From positions 1-6,549 of the forward strand of contig CAJLFL010000105.1 in the NCBI GenBank assembly GCA_905205855.1: 6,549 bases of DNA. Direction: 5' to 3'. A program made the translations under genes and the position numbers. Source of the stretch: an uncultured Eubacteriales bacterium (lineage in GTDB: Bacteria; Bacillota; Clostridia; Monoglobales; Monoglobaceae). This document shows positions 1 to 6,138 of the stretch, one piece after another. Below the pieces are notes generated by a model. That model ran no database searches. It saw only the letters and a list, made by a program, of their open reading frames with translations, and had not been told where the DNA came from. The first letter of the stretch is position 1. Every line of letters starts with the position of its first letter.

Positions 1-7
1 ATAACTT

Positions 8-13
8 CTCCTT
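8..13 (-). promoter_or_regulatory. Ribosome binding site of the next operon gene (outside window)
   Basis: The minus strand reads AAGGAG here, immediately after the stop codon of the oxidoreductase gene. Seven nucleotides follow before the window ends, which is the normal distance to a start codon. A third co-transcribed gene therefore probably starts at or just beyond the left edge. Its product is unknown. Confidence 0.6.
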
Positions 14-14
14 T

Positions 15-1178
15 TTAATATGTATCATCAGTATCTACAGTTATCTGAATATCCTTCTTAACAACCGTTGACGCGGCAATCTTTTCATCTAAGATACGCT
101 TAAAGTCATCATGCGGGAAGTTTGTCAAATCAACCCAGCCATCTGTCCATGCCGAATAATGCATTGCATTTGATATAGTAAGTCCGTTTATTCCCTCGTA
201 TCCCGGTGCAAGTAATTTATCATTGCCGGTGATAAGCGCACGAGTGAAATCACGAAGAATACCGATATGACGCAATCCGCCGCCTTCATCAACCGGTATT
301 TTACACTCCCAGCACTCCGGACGACCGAAAGGCTTTTTATTACTCTTGTTATATTCTCTTTCCGAAACCACATTTCTGTTAAATGTAATTTTATTATTCT
401 CAACAACAATACGTCCCATATCGGCTGAAATCTCAAGACGGTCAGTTCCCGGCGCTTCGCCTGTTGAAGTAATGTATACACCTGTCATTCCGTCCTCGTA
501 CTCCATATAAGCGGTTACGTCGTCTTCGACCTCTATATCATAGTATTTACCGAATGACATATGGGCCATAATACGTTTTGGCATGCCAAAAAGCCATTGC
601 CACAAATCAAGCTGATGCGGATTTTGGTTTATAAGCGTACCGCCACCCTCGGTTTTCCATGTCGAACGCCATGTACAGCTGTCATGATACGCCTGCGGAC
701 GATACCAATCGGTAACAATCCAATTAACACGCTTAATTTTTCCAAGTTCGCCATCCTTTATCATCCGTCTAAGCTTTTGATAAACAGGATTTGTTCTTTG
801 GTTATACATAATTCCAAAAAGCTTTCCCGACTTCTTTGCAGCCTCGTTCATTTCAAGAACCTGTTTTGTATATACGCCCGCAGGCTTTTCGGTAATAACA
901 TTAAGTCCTGCTTCAAAGGCTTTTATAACAAGACCGGGATGGTCATAATGCGGAACTGCTATAATTACAGCGTCCAGCAGTCCGCTTTTAAACATTTCTT
1001 CTGCATCCTCAAATACCGGCACATCCTTAAAAGTTTCTTTTGCAAAATTTCTGCGTGCCTCGGATATATCGCACACTGCCGCCAGTTCCATTTTAGAAAC
1101 TTTTCCTCCGTAAACGTTCTTGGCATGAGTTGTCCCCATGTTTCCTATACCTACTACACCGAACCTTACCTTGTCCAT
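15..1178 (-). CDS. Gfo/Idh/MocA family NAD(P)-dependent oxidoreductase
   Basis: This 387-residue protein belongs to the glucose-fructose oxidoreductase / inositol dehydrogenase / MocA family of cytosolic enzymes that oxidise or reduce hydroxyl groups on sugars, polyols and sugar derivatives. The N-terminal Rossmann fold shows G10-x-G12-x-x-G15 for the dinucleotide. The family EKP motif with the catalytic lysine is at 97-99, and a GGG-T-L-I-N-Q-N-P-H-Q-L-D segment at 178-191 carries the active-site histidine H188. Many relatives have Asp where this one has N184, so the subfamily matters for chemistry. Length is normal for the longer branch. The ATG is preceded by GAGGAGG at a good distance. 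The gene overlaps the isomerase gene upstream by 13 bp, which indicates translational coupling and a shared step in one pathway. The substrate cannot be assigned: inositol, an amino-sugar or a uronate derivative are all possible. Confidence 0.93.
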   Translation of the reverse strand: MDKVRFGVVGIGNMGTTHAKNVYGGKVSKMELAAVCDISEARRNFAKETFKDVPVFEDAEEMFKSGLLDAVIIAVPHYDHPGLVIKAFEAGLNVITEKPAGVYTKQVLEMNEAAKKSGKLFGIMYNQRTNPVYQKLRRMIKDGELGKIKRVNWIVTDWYRPQAYHDSCTWRSTWKTEGGGTLINQNPHQLDLWQWLFGMPKRIMAHMSFGKYYDIEVEDDVTAYMEYEDGMTGVYITSTGEAPGTDRLEISADMGRIVVENNKITFNRNVVSEREYNKSNKKPFGRPECWECKIPVDEGGGLRHIGILRDFTRALITGNDKLLAPGYEGINGLTISNAMHYSAWTDGWVDLTNFPHDDFKRILDEKIAASTVVKKDIQITVDTDDTY

Positions 1179-2032
1179 GATACCTTTTCCTCCTCAAGAA
1201 TTTCTTTTAAGCTGTTGTATGCAAGAGTAAATTTTCCCGCAGATGATTTTTCCAGACCTTTCATAATATCGCCGTTTTCCAAAGCTCCAAGTCCCTCAAA
1301 CTCGCCGAGGTGAGGCTCTAAGCTTAAAAATCCCTCATAGCCGCTTTCTGCAAAGGCCTTTATAAGACTATTCCAGCTGCCGTCACCCTTTCCGGCAGGA
1401 ACGACCTTTCCGTCAGACAATGCGTCCTTTACATGAATATAGTCTATATACGGTCTGAGCATCTCATACGCATCCGGATATACCTTTTGACCGCACTGTA
1501 TAAAGTTTGCCGGATCAAATACTCCGCGCAGATGCTTTGAAGTCACGTTTTTGAATATTTCAAGACATCTCTTTGCGACATCACCATAGATTCCCTTTTC
1601 ATTTTCATGCAAAAGAATTATATCAGTCTTTTCTGCCGCAGCAGTCATAGCCTGCATCCTACGCATAACTTCGTCTGTATATTCTTCCGGTTTCTTTCCT
1701 TCAGGAATGTAAAAACTAAAAATTCTGATATACTTTGCATCAAGAATTTTTGCAATCTTCAGTACATGTTCAAGCTTTTCAAGATGCGGTACAAAATCAT
1801 CCGTAATCAATATTTTTCCTATGGGCGAGCCTATAGAAGATACCTTTATGCCGTACCGATCCATTTTTTCTTTAAGAGCGTATGCCTGCTCCTCTGTCAA
1901 ATCCGCAATATTTGTACCGTCAATATTGCGAGGTTCAAAGTATTTTATGCCAAGCTTATTAAGATGCTCAAACTGAACATCAGTTGCCGGATCTATCTCA
2001 TCGGAAAATCCGGAAATAATAAATTTGCTCAT
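1166..2032 (-). CDS. Sugar phosphate isomerase/epimerase family TIM-barrel protein
   Basis: The 288-residue product resembles the xylose-isomerase-like / AP endonuclease 2 TIM barrels, metal-dependent enzymes that isomerise or epimerise keto-sugars, inosose derivatives or sugar phosphates. Likely metal and substrate ligands sit at barrel strand ends: H142-E143-N144, D173 in GVFDPANF, H200 in HVKDA, and E239 in LSLEPH. I chose the ATG at 2032 although the frame stays open to 2164. AAGGGG lies 7 nt upstream of it, the protein then begins with the expected first strand (MSKFIISGFSDEID), and the upstream extension is hydrophobic, lies in promoter DNA and looks non-coding. It is the first gene of the leftward operon and overlaps the oxidoreductase gene, so the two probably act on consecutive intermediates. 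Family assignment is firm; reaction and substrate are unknown. Confidence 0.92.
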   Translation of the reverse strand: MSKFIISGFSDEIDPATDVQFEHLNKLGIKYFEPRNIDGTNIADLTEEQAYALKEKMDRYGIKVSSIGSPIGKILITDDFVPHLEKLEHVLKIAKILDAKYIRIFSFYIPEGKKPEEYTDEVMRRMQAMTAAAEKTDIILLHENEKGIYGDVAKRCLEIFKNVTSKHLRGVFDPANFIQCGQKVYPDAYEMLRPYIDYIHVKDALSDGKVVPAGKGDGSWNSLIKAFAESGYEGFLSLEPHLGEFEGLGALENGDIMKGLEKSSAGKFTLAYNSLKEILEEEKVSWTR

Positions 2033-2062
2033 TTTAACACCCCTTCTGTTATTTATAGCTTG

Positions 2063-2091
2063 ATTATAATATAAATATATGAAATTTACAA
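2063..2091 (-). promoter_or_regulatory. Promoter of the isomerase-oxidoreductase operon
   Basis: On the minus strand a perfect TATAAT (2063-2068) is preceded, after a 17-bp spacer, by TTGTAA (2086-2091, 4 of 6 to consensus). Transcription would start near 2056, giving a leader of about 24 nt with the AAGGGG ribosome binding site. The imperfect -35 box is what one expects of a promoter needing an activator, and a tandem repeat sits 2 bp upstream of it. Confidence 0.65.
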
Positions 2092-2093
2092 AC

Positions 2094-2127
2094 GCAAATA
2101 TTGATAAATATATTGCAAATCTTGACA
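2094..2127. promoter_or_regulatory. Tandem direct repeat, probable operator for the AraC-type regulator
   Basis: Two 13-bp direct repeats, GCAAATATTGATA (2094-2106) and GCAAATCTTGACA (2115-2127), match at 11 of 13 positions and begin exactly 21 bp apart, which is two helical turns. Tandem half-sites at this spacing, abutting a -35 box, are the classic arrangement for AraC-family activators (araI1-araI2). Here they lie 2 bp from the operon's -35 and overlap the regulator's own probable promoter. Binding by the neighbouring regulator is inference. Confidence 0.6.
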
Positions 2128-2141
2128 TTATGGTGTAATAT
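2113..2141 (+). promoter_or_regulatory. Possible promoter of the AraC-type regulator gene
   Basis: TTGCAA (2113-2118), a 17-bp spacer and TAATAT (2136-2141) form a moderate match to a sigma-A promoter. It overlaps the second operator repeat, which would allow autorepression. The leader would be short, about 16 nt, containing AAAGGAG (2148-2154). A TTGACA at 2122-2127 is closer to consensus, but its only partner at proper spacing (TTTAAA) overlaps the ribosome binding site, so I prefer the first pair. Confidence 0.4.
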
Positions 2142-2163
2142 ATCTTTAAAGGAGTGATCAACA

Positions 2164-2982
2164 ATGGACAAGTATTTATATGATTACGGATTCGGATATG
2201 CTCATAAAATTGACAAAAAGGTAGAACCTAAGGATTTTAAACTTCATAATCACCGCGATACGCAGGAAATCTATATCTTTATAAAAGGCAATGCTGATTT
2301 TATTGTTGAGGGAACAAAATATCCGCTGCATCCGTATGATATTATTCTTGCTCAGAATTTTGAAATGCACCATGTAAGCCATAATGATTTATCAGAATAC
2401 GAGCGTATTACTATCTGCCTGAACAACAATTTTTTTGTCAAGCATAACTGTGAAAAATATAAAGAAATACTTGTCAATCGTCCTTTGGGTGTAAACAACT
2501 GTATTCCGTCCGAAACAGCACATAAATACAAGATTCCCGAACTGCTGAAACGCACAGAATACTATCTTAATGATGAAAACAACGGAGAAACAGCCGCGCT
2601 CTGCACTATGATAGAGCTTTTGTATCTCTTAAACCGTGCCGGAAACAAATCTGAAAAAACAGTTTTTCATGATGAACAGATTAAAGATATAATCTTATAT
2701 ATAAATGACCGCCTTACCGAAAATATCTGCCTTGACGATATTACCTCAGCATTCTTTATCAGCAAAGGTCACCTGTGCAGAAGCTTCAACAAACACACCG
2801 GCTATACGGTCAATCAATATATAACCCACACGCGGCCTATACTCGTGCGTGAGCTTGTATCTCAGGGAAAATCATGGCTTGAAGCAAGTGAAACAGCAGG
2901 CTTTGGCAATTATTCAAGCTTTTATAAAATTTTCTGTCATACATACGGAAAATCACCGACAGGGAAATCAAATATCAAATAA
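2164..2982 (+). CDS. AraC family transcriptional regulator with N-terminal cupin domain
   Basis: The 272-residue protein has the usual two-part layout. Residues about 20-90 form a cupin-like ligand-binding domain with H28-N-H30 and E35 plus H69-H70, typical of sugar-sensing AraC regulators. Residues about 172-268 form the DNA-binding domain with two helix-turn-helix units, roughly 189-210 (CLDDITSAFFISKGHLCRSF) and 236-257 (SWLEASETAGFGNYSSFYKI), the latter matching the family signature A...GF.....F...F....G.SP. AAAGGAG lies 9 nt before the ATG. The gene is divergent from the isomerase-oxidoreductase operon across a 131-bp region with tandem repeats, so it most likely controls that operon in response to a pathway sugar. 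The inducer is unknown. The final segment after SP is short, but the protein is otherwise full length. Confidence 0.93.
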   Translation: MDKYLYDYGFGYAHKIDKKVEPKDFKLHNHRDTQEIYIFIKGNADFIVEGTKYPLHPYDIILAQNFEMHHVSHNDLSEYERITICLNNNFFVKHNCEKYKEILVNRPLGVNNCIPSETAHKYKIPELLKRTEYYLNDENNGETAALCTMIELLYLLNRAGNKSEKTVFHDEQIKDIILYINDRLTENICLDDITSAFFISKGHLCRSFNKHTGYTVNQYITHTRPILVRELVSQGKSWLEASETAGFGNYSSFYKIFCHTYGKSPTGKSNIK

Positions 2983-2986
2983 AATA

Positions 2987-3014
2987 TTGACATTAAAGAG
3001 TTTTGTGATAAAAT
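2987..3014 (+). promoter_or_regulatory. Promoter of the diaminopimelate dehydrogenase gene
   Basis: A consensus TTGACA (2987-2992) is followed after 16 bp by TAAAAT (3009-3014) with an extended -10 TG at 3006-3007. Transcription would start near 3021. AAAGGAGG (3030-3037) then lies 8 nt before the ATG. This strong pair suggests the gene is expressed on its own and at a high basal level, not only by read-through from the regulator gene. Confidence 0.7.
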
Positions 3015-3045
3015 ATTTTTAGATTATTTAAAGGAGGACATACTA

Positions 3046-4026
3046 ATGAAAATAGGAATTTTAGGTTACGGCAATCTCGGACGCGGCGTTGAACTGGCAG
3101 TAGCTCAGAACCCCGATATGGAGCTTGCGGCAGTTTTTACACGCAGAAATCCGGATGCCGTAAAGATACTGACAAACGGAGTTCCGGTATTGCCGATAGA
3201 TAAAGCAAAGGAAATGAAAGATGAAATTGATGTATTGATACTTTGCGGCGGCAGCGCAACCGACCTTCCGGTACAGACACCCGAATATGCCGAATACTTT
3301 AACGTAGTTGACAGCTTTGATACTCACGCAAGAATCCCGGAGCATTTTGCCGCGGTTGATGCGGCGGCTAAAAAGGGCGGAAAAACTGCTGTTATCTCAG
3401 TTGGCTGGGATCCCGGCATGTTTTCTGTCAGCCGTATGTACGCAAATGCCATTCTGACAAACGGCAGTGATTATACATTTTGGGGCAAGGGCGTAAGCCA
3501 GGGACACTCCGATGCGGTACGCAGAATAGACGGTGTAAAGGATGCACGCCAGTATACTATTCCGGTACCTGAGGCTGTTGAAGCTGTCCGCAGCGGAAGC
3601 AATCCTGAACTCAGCACACGCCAAAAGCATACAAGAGAATGCTTTGTTGTTGCTGAAAAAGGCGCTGATCTTGCAAGAATAGAAAATGAAATTAAGACAA
3701 TGCCTAATTATTTTTCTGATTATGACACAACGGTACACTTTATCTCTCAGGAGGAAATGGATCGCGATCACAGCGGTATTCCGCACGGAGGAATGGTAAT
3801 CCGCAGCGGTAAAACCGGTAAGGATAATGAGCATAATCATATAATTGAATATAAACTGACACTTGACTCCAATCCGGAATTTACTGCTTCTGTTATAGCG
3901 GCATATGCACGTGCAGCATATCGTATGAATAACGAAGGAAGCATCGGCTGCAAGACCGTATTTGATATTCCGCCGGCATACCTCAGCAACAAAAGCGGTG
4001 AAGAACTGCGTAAAACTATGTTATAA
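3046..4026 (+). CDS. ddh: meso-Diaminopimelate D-dehydrogenase
   Basis: This 326-residue cytosolic enzyme catalyses the reversible NADPH-dependent reductive amination of L-2-amino-6-oxopimelate (open-chain tetrahydrodipicolinate) to meso-2,6-diaminopimelate. It bypasses four steps of the acylated lysine and peptidoglycan precursor routes. The Rossmann motif G7-Y-G9-N-L-G12 is followed by FTRR (31-34), whose arginines fit NADPH phosphate binding. Segments strongly conserved with the Corynebacterium glutamicum enzyme include CGGSATDLP (67-75), the SVGWDPGMFS loop (118-127), TFWGKGVSQGHSDAVRRI (144-161), the PHGG turn (246-249), and N276 in the LDSNPEFTAS stretch (273-282). Length is normal (about 320-330). 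The start is supported by AAAGGAGG 8 nt upstream. The gene stands alone between the regulator and an IS remnant whose end begins only about 20 bp after the stop codon, and no terminator is visible. I see no functional tie to the sugar operon. Confidence 0.95.
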   Translation: MKIGILGYGNLGRGVELAVAQNPDMELAAVFTRRNPDAVKILTNGVPVLPIDKAKEMKDEIDVLILCGGSATDLPVQTPEYAEYFNVVDSFDTHARIPEHFAAVDAAAKKGGKTAVISVGWDPGMFSVSRMYANAILTNGSDYTFWGKGVSQGHSDAVRRIDGVKDARQYTIPVPEAVEAVRSGSNPELSTRQKHTRECFVVAEKGADLARIENEIKTMPNYFSDYDTTVHFISQEEMDRDHSGIPHGGMVIRSGKTGKDNEHNHIIEYKLTLDSNPEFTASVIAAYARAAYRMNNEGSIGCKTVFDIPPAYLSNKSGEELRKTML

Positions 4027-4046
4027 TTCAAAAGAGGCTGCATAAA

Positions 4047-4075
4047 TGAAGTGAACCCCAAAGTTTAGACAAAAT
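4047..4075. repeat. Surviving terminal end of the IS3 element
   Basis: Starting with TGAAGTGAACCCC and continuing with AAAGTTTAGACAAAA, this lies just beyond the transposase stop codon. It has the TG start and CCCC-AAAGTTTAGAC character of IS3-family ends near the orfB terminus. Assignment is by pattern; the partner repeat is lost, so the exact outer base and any target duplication cannot be confirmed. Confidence 0.6.
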
Positions 4076-4081
4076 TAAATA

Positions 4082-5080
4082 TTAGCTTGCTCTGGAATGA
4101 GTTCGGTACTGTACCGGACGCCCATAAAACATTTCATTTTTTAATCTGCCGAAAAATCTTTCACACGTTGTATTATCTGAAGAGCAGCCTTTCTTTGACA
4201 TAGAACGTGTTAATTCGGCGGCTTCCATACGTTTTATCCATCCCGCCCAGCGATAATGACATCCTCTGTCTGTGTGTACAAGAGGTTGTTCTGATGTTGA
4301 TAATGTACCAATAGCATCTTCAAGCATTTTATTAACCAAGATAAAATCAGGTGCCGTTCCGATATTCCATTTTACAACCATACCATCAAAACAATCAATA
4401 ATAGGTGATAGATATACCTTCCCTGAAGGAATGGCAAATTCGGTTATGTCCGTCAACAATTTCTGATTTGGTTTTTCAGCATGAAAATCACGGCTAATTA
4501 CATTCTCAACTTCAGGAGTGATTTCACCTTTATATGAACTATATTTCTTTTGCCGTTTAGACATAACTAAGAGATTTTCAGCTTTCATGATATCACGAAC
4601 TATCTTTTCTGAAATAGTAATTCCCAGTCTTTTCAATTCCTGATGAATCCTTCTATATCCGTAGCACTTTCTATTCTCATTGAATAATTCTATTATCTTT
4701 TTACGAATATGACTATATTTATCAGGTTGCTTTATTGCCGTTTCATGATAGTAATAGCTGCTTTTTGCCATATTTAAAAGCCTTAACAAATTCGGCAGTG
4801 GATATCTGTTTTTCATAGCATCAATGACCACTGCTTTTTCACGGTTTTTTAGTTCCGTCACACTGATGCCGGGGTCTTTTTTTAACAAGTTCAATGCCTC
4901 TTTCAATACATCGACTTCCATTTGTAGCTGTTTAATTTGTTCCTGTAGTTCAGAAATGTCATGAGCCGGTATAGATTTTGTATTAAAATCAATATTTTCG
5001 CGTTTGATTTGTTTCTTTGATGACATAAGACCTGCAACTCCGTATTTTTGATACTGCCGATACCAACCATATATACTCAT
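4082..5080 (-). pseudogene. IS3-family transposase, damaged at both ends
   Basis: The 332-residue frame is a fused OrfAB-type IS3 transposase. It keeps part of an HTH (SIYGWYRQYQKYG, 2-14), a coiled-coil region (about 43-68), the NMAKSSYYYH linker (103-112), the HTH_21 segment with CYGYRRIHQELKRLGI (139-154), and the integrase core with D211 (LLTDITEF), D271 (VHTDRG) and E307. There are exactly 35 residues between the last two catalytic residues. Two defects are visible. The N-terminal HTH half is missing: the frame stays open only 19 codons upstream of the ATG and runs into ISLre2 DNA. Near the C-terminus MFYGR (317-321) is followed directly by PVQYR, whereas intact relatives have about 35 residues there including a YI-x-WYN segment, which implies an in-frame deletion. 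Probably inactive although the catalytic triad survives. Confidence 0.85.
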
Positions 5081-5087
5081 ACGGCTA

Positions 5088-5972
5088 TACGGACAGACTG
5101 CAAAAAATATATTTTCTCTTACGGGACAGAGAATAAGTCATCAGGGTGTATGGAATGTGGTTCAAAAGCTCGGTTCTAAAATTGAAGCAATGGAGAGCAG
5201 ATATATCGAACTCGACAAAGAACATAAGCTTCGGGGCGAGCGTGAAATTGCAGTTTTGTTTGAAGAAGCAGACGGCGTTTTTGCAAGACAGCAAAAGAGG
5301 TATCGCCGTAAAGGTAACAATTCCTTTGAACTCAAAATCGCAATAGCACATGAGGGTTGGAAAGAAACCGCACCAAAGCGTTTTGAACTTGCAAACAAGA
5401 CAGTTGTATGTGACATAGCAAGCGGTACAGAGTTTAACAAGCGGAAAGAAGCTGTTTTGTCATCAAAGTACAACACCGATGAGATAAGTGTCAGAATATT
5501 CAATTCAGACGGTGGCGGATGGATAAAAAAGCTCCACGACTACAATGATGAAGCACATTTTCAGCTTGACCCGTTTCATATACAGAAAGCAATCAGAACA
5601 AGTAACCCCGGCGGAGATTATTCAAAACGAGTATCAAGTATGTTAAGAGAAAACAAGATTGATGAATTGTTTGAATATCTTGAAGCAGTCGCAAACAGTC
5701 TTGAAAGCAAAACCGCAGAGGAACGGGTACGCCGTTTGCTCAGTTATTTGAAAGACAATCGAAACGGCTTGATTCCTTACCGCAAGAGAGGATTAAATCT
5801 ACCACAACTTCCGGATGGACTTGTTTACAAAGGTATGGGAAACGGCGAACACAATATGTTTCTTGTGGTTGCAAAACGAATGAAGCACAGGGGTGCTTGC
5901 TGGAGTCCGCAAGGTGGTCTTAAACTATGCAAGCTAACTAATTACCATTCCAGACAAACCACTGTGGTTTGA
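5088..5972 (+). pseudogene. ISLre2-family transposase, N-terminally truncated
   Basis: Similarity to ISLre2 (UPF0236) transposases covers the middle and C-terminal parts. A GTG at 5157 is the first plausible start, but the frame is open and homologous further upstream (YGQTAKN, then TGQRISHQGVWNVVQKLG), to about 5088, so the gene has lost roughly its first third to the IS3 junction. Counting from the GTG, likely catalytic residues are D39 (EEADGVF), D118 (NSDGGGWI) and E231 (GNGEHNMF). Family hallmarks are QLDPFHIQKAI (136-146), NGLIPYRKRGLNLP (203-216) and AKRMKHRGACWSPQGGLKL (239-257). After CKL the tail (TNYHSRQTTVV) looks unlike the usual end and runs into a palindrome, so the C-terminus may also be altered. 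No start context of its own is seen; presumed non-functional. Confidence 0.85.
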
Positions 5973-6029
5973 GTCACCTCGAACCAGTCTGAGCTGTAAG
6001 AAAATAGATACAAATCCACAGTGCTTGTC
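5953..6029. repeat. Cluster of overlapping inverted repeats
   Basis: Three structures overlap here. CAAACCAC and GTGGTTTG (5955-5962, 5964-5971) form a perfect 8-bp palindrome with a one-base centre. GGTTTGAG and CTCGAACC (5966-5973, 5978-5985) form an 8-bp hairpin with one G-U pair and a TCAC loop. Positions 5953-5971 also match the reverse complement of 6011-6029 (17 of 20 columns with two gaps). The cluster spans the end of the ISLre2 frame. It may be the element's structured right end or a transcription-blocking hairpin; I cannot choose. Confidence 0.55.
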
Positions 6030-6074
6030 TTTATTATACCGCAGGTAGCTAATTCTGCAAATATAACAAATTTT

Positions 6075-6126
6075 AAAGAAAGGAGAAATAATAAAAATCA
6101 GCCCCTTTCTTACCGATTTTTATTAT
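6075..6126 (+). promoter_or_regulatory. Ribosome-binding-like motif and AT-rich hairpin in the leader of the WYL-type gene
   Basis: A strong Shine-Dalgarno-like AAAGAAAGGAG (6075-6085) has no ATG, GTG or TTG at normal distance. It is followed by a perfect 12-bp inverted repeat (6088-6099 with 6115-6126, 15-nt loop). The loop holds CCTTTCTT (6104-6111), complementary over 8 bp to AAGAAAGG (6076-6083). Folding the hairpin would bring AGGAG to 14 unpaired nt from the ATG at 6139; the alternative pairing would hide the ribosome site. Function is inference. The rest of 5973-6138 shows no gene and no clear promoter. Confidence 0.4.
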
Positions 6127-6138
6127 ACGTGAGTTGAA

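Larger units (their letters stand above)
4047..5087 (-). mobile_element. Truncated IS3-family insertion sequence
   Basis: The element is a remnant of an IS3-family insertion sequence transcribed leftward. Its transposase-proximal end is recognisable at 4047-4075. The opposite end is missing: no matching inverted repeat is found between 5080 and 6138, and IS3 coding similarity stops where ISLre2 coding similarity on the other strand begins, at about 5085. With only one end and a damaged transposase it should not move by itself. The right boundary is uncertain by some 10-20 bp. Confidence 0.8.

Noticed and set aside
561..1313. Plus-strand 250-codon open frame
   Set aside because: It lies antisense across the oxidoreductase and isomerase genes, shows no recognisable domain, has a Cys/Phe/Arg-rich shadow composition, and has no ribosome site.
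2033..2164. N-terminal extension of the isomerase up to an ATG at 2164
   Set aside because: The extension covers the promoter and operator region, is hydrophobic and AT-driven, and lacks a good ribosome site. The ATG at 2032 has AAGGGG 7 nt upstream and starts at the first conserved strand.
5085..5351. Minus-strand small open frame upstream of the IS3 transposase as its missing OrfA
   Set aside because: Its sequence is antisense to the conserved ISLre2 frame and lacks IS3 OrfA features. It is a shadow reading of the ISLre2 remnant.
4047..5972. Intact composite transposon
   Set aside because: Only one IS end is recognisable, both transposases are truncated, and no flanking duplication or cargo gene is present.
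5953..6029. CRISPR repeats or tracrRNA-like segment
   Set aside because: GTTTGAG-like words looked suggestive, but there is no regularly spaced repeat, no spacer pattern and no cas gene in the window.
6088..6126. Intrinsic terminator
   Set aside because: The stem is almost entirely A-T, with no GC-rich core and no separate T-run after it, so it does not fit a normal terminator in either direction.
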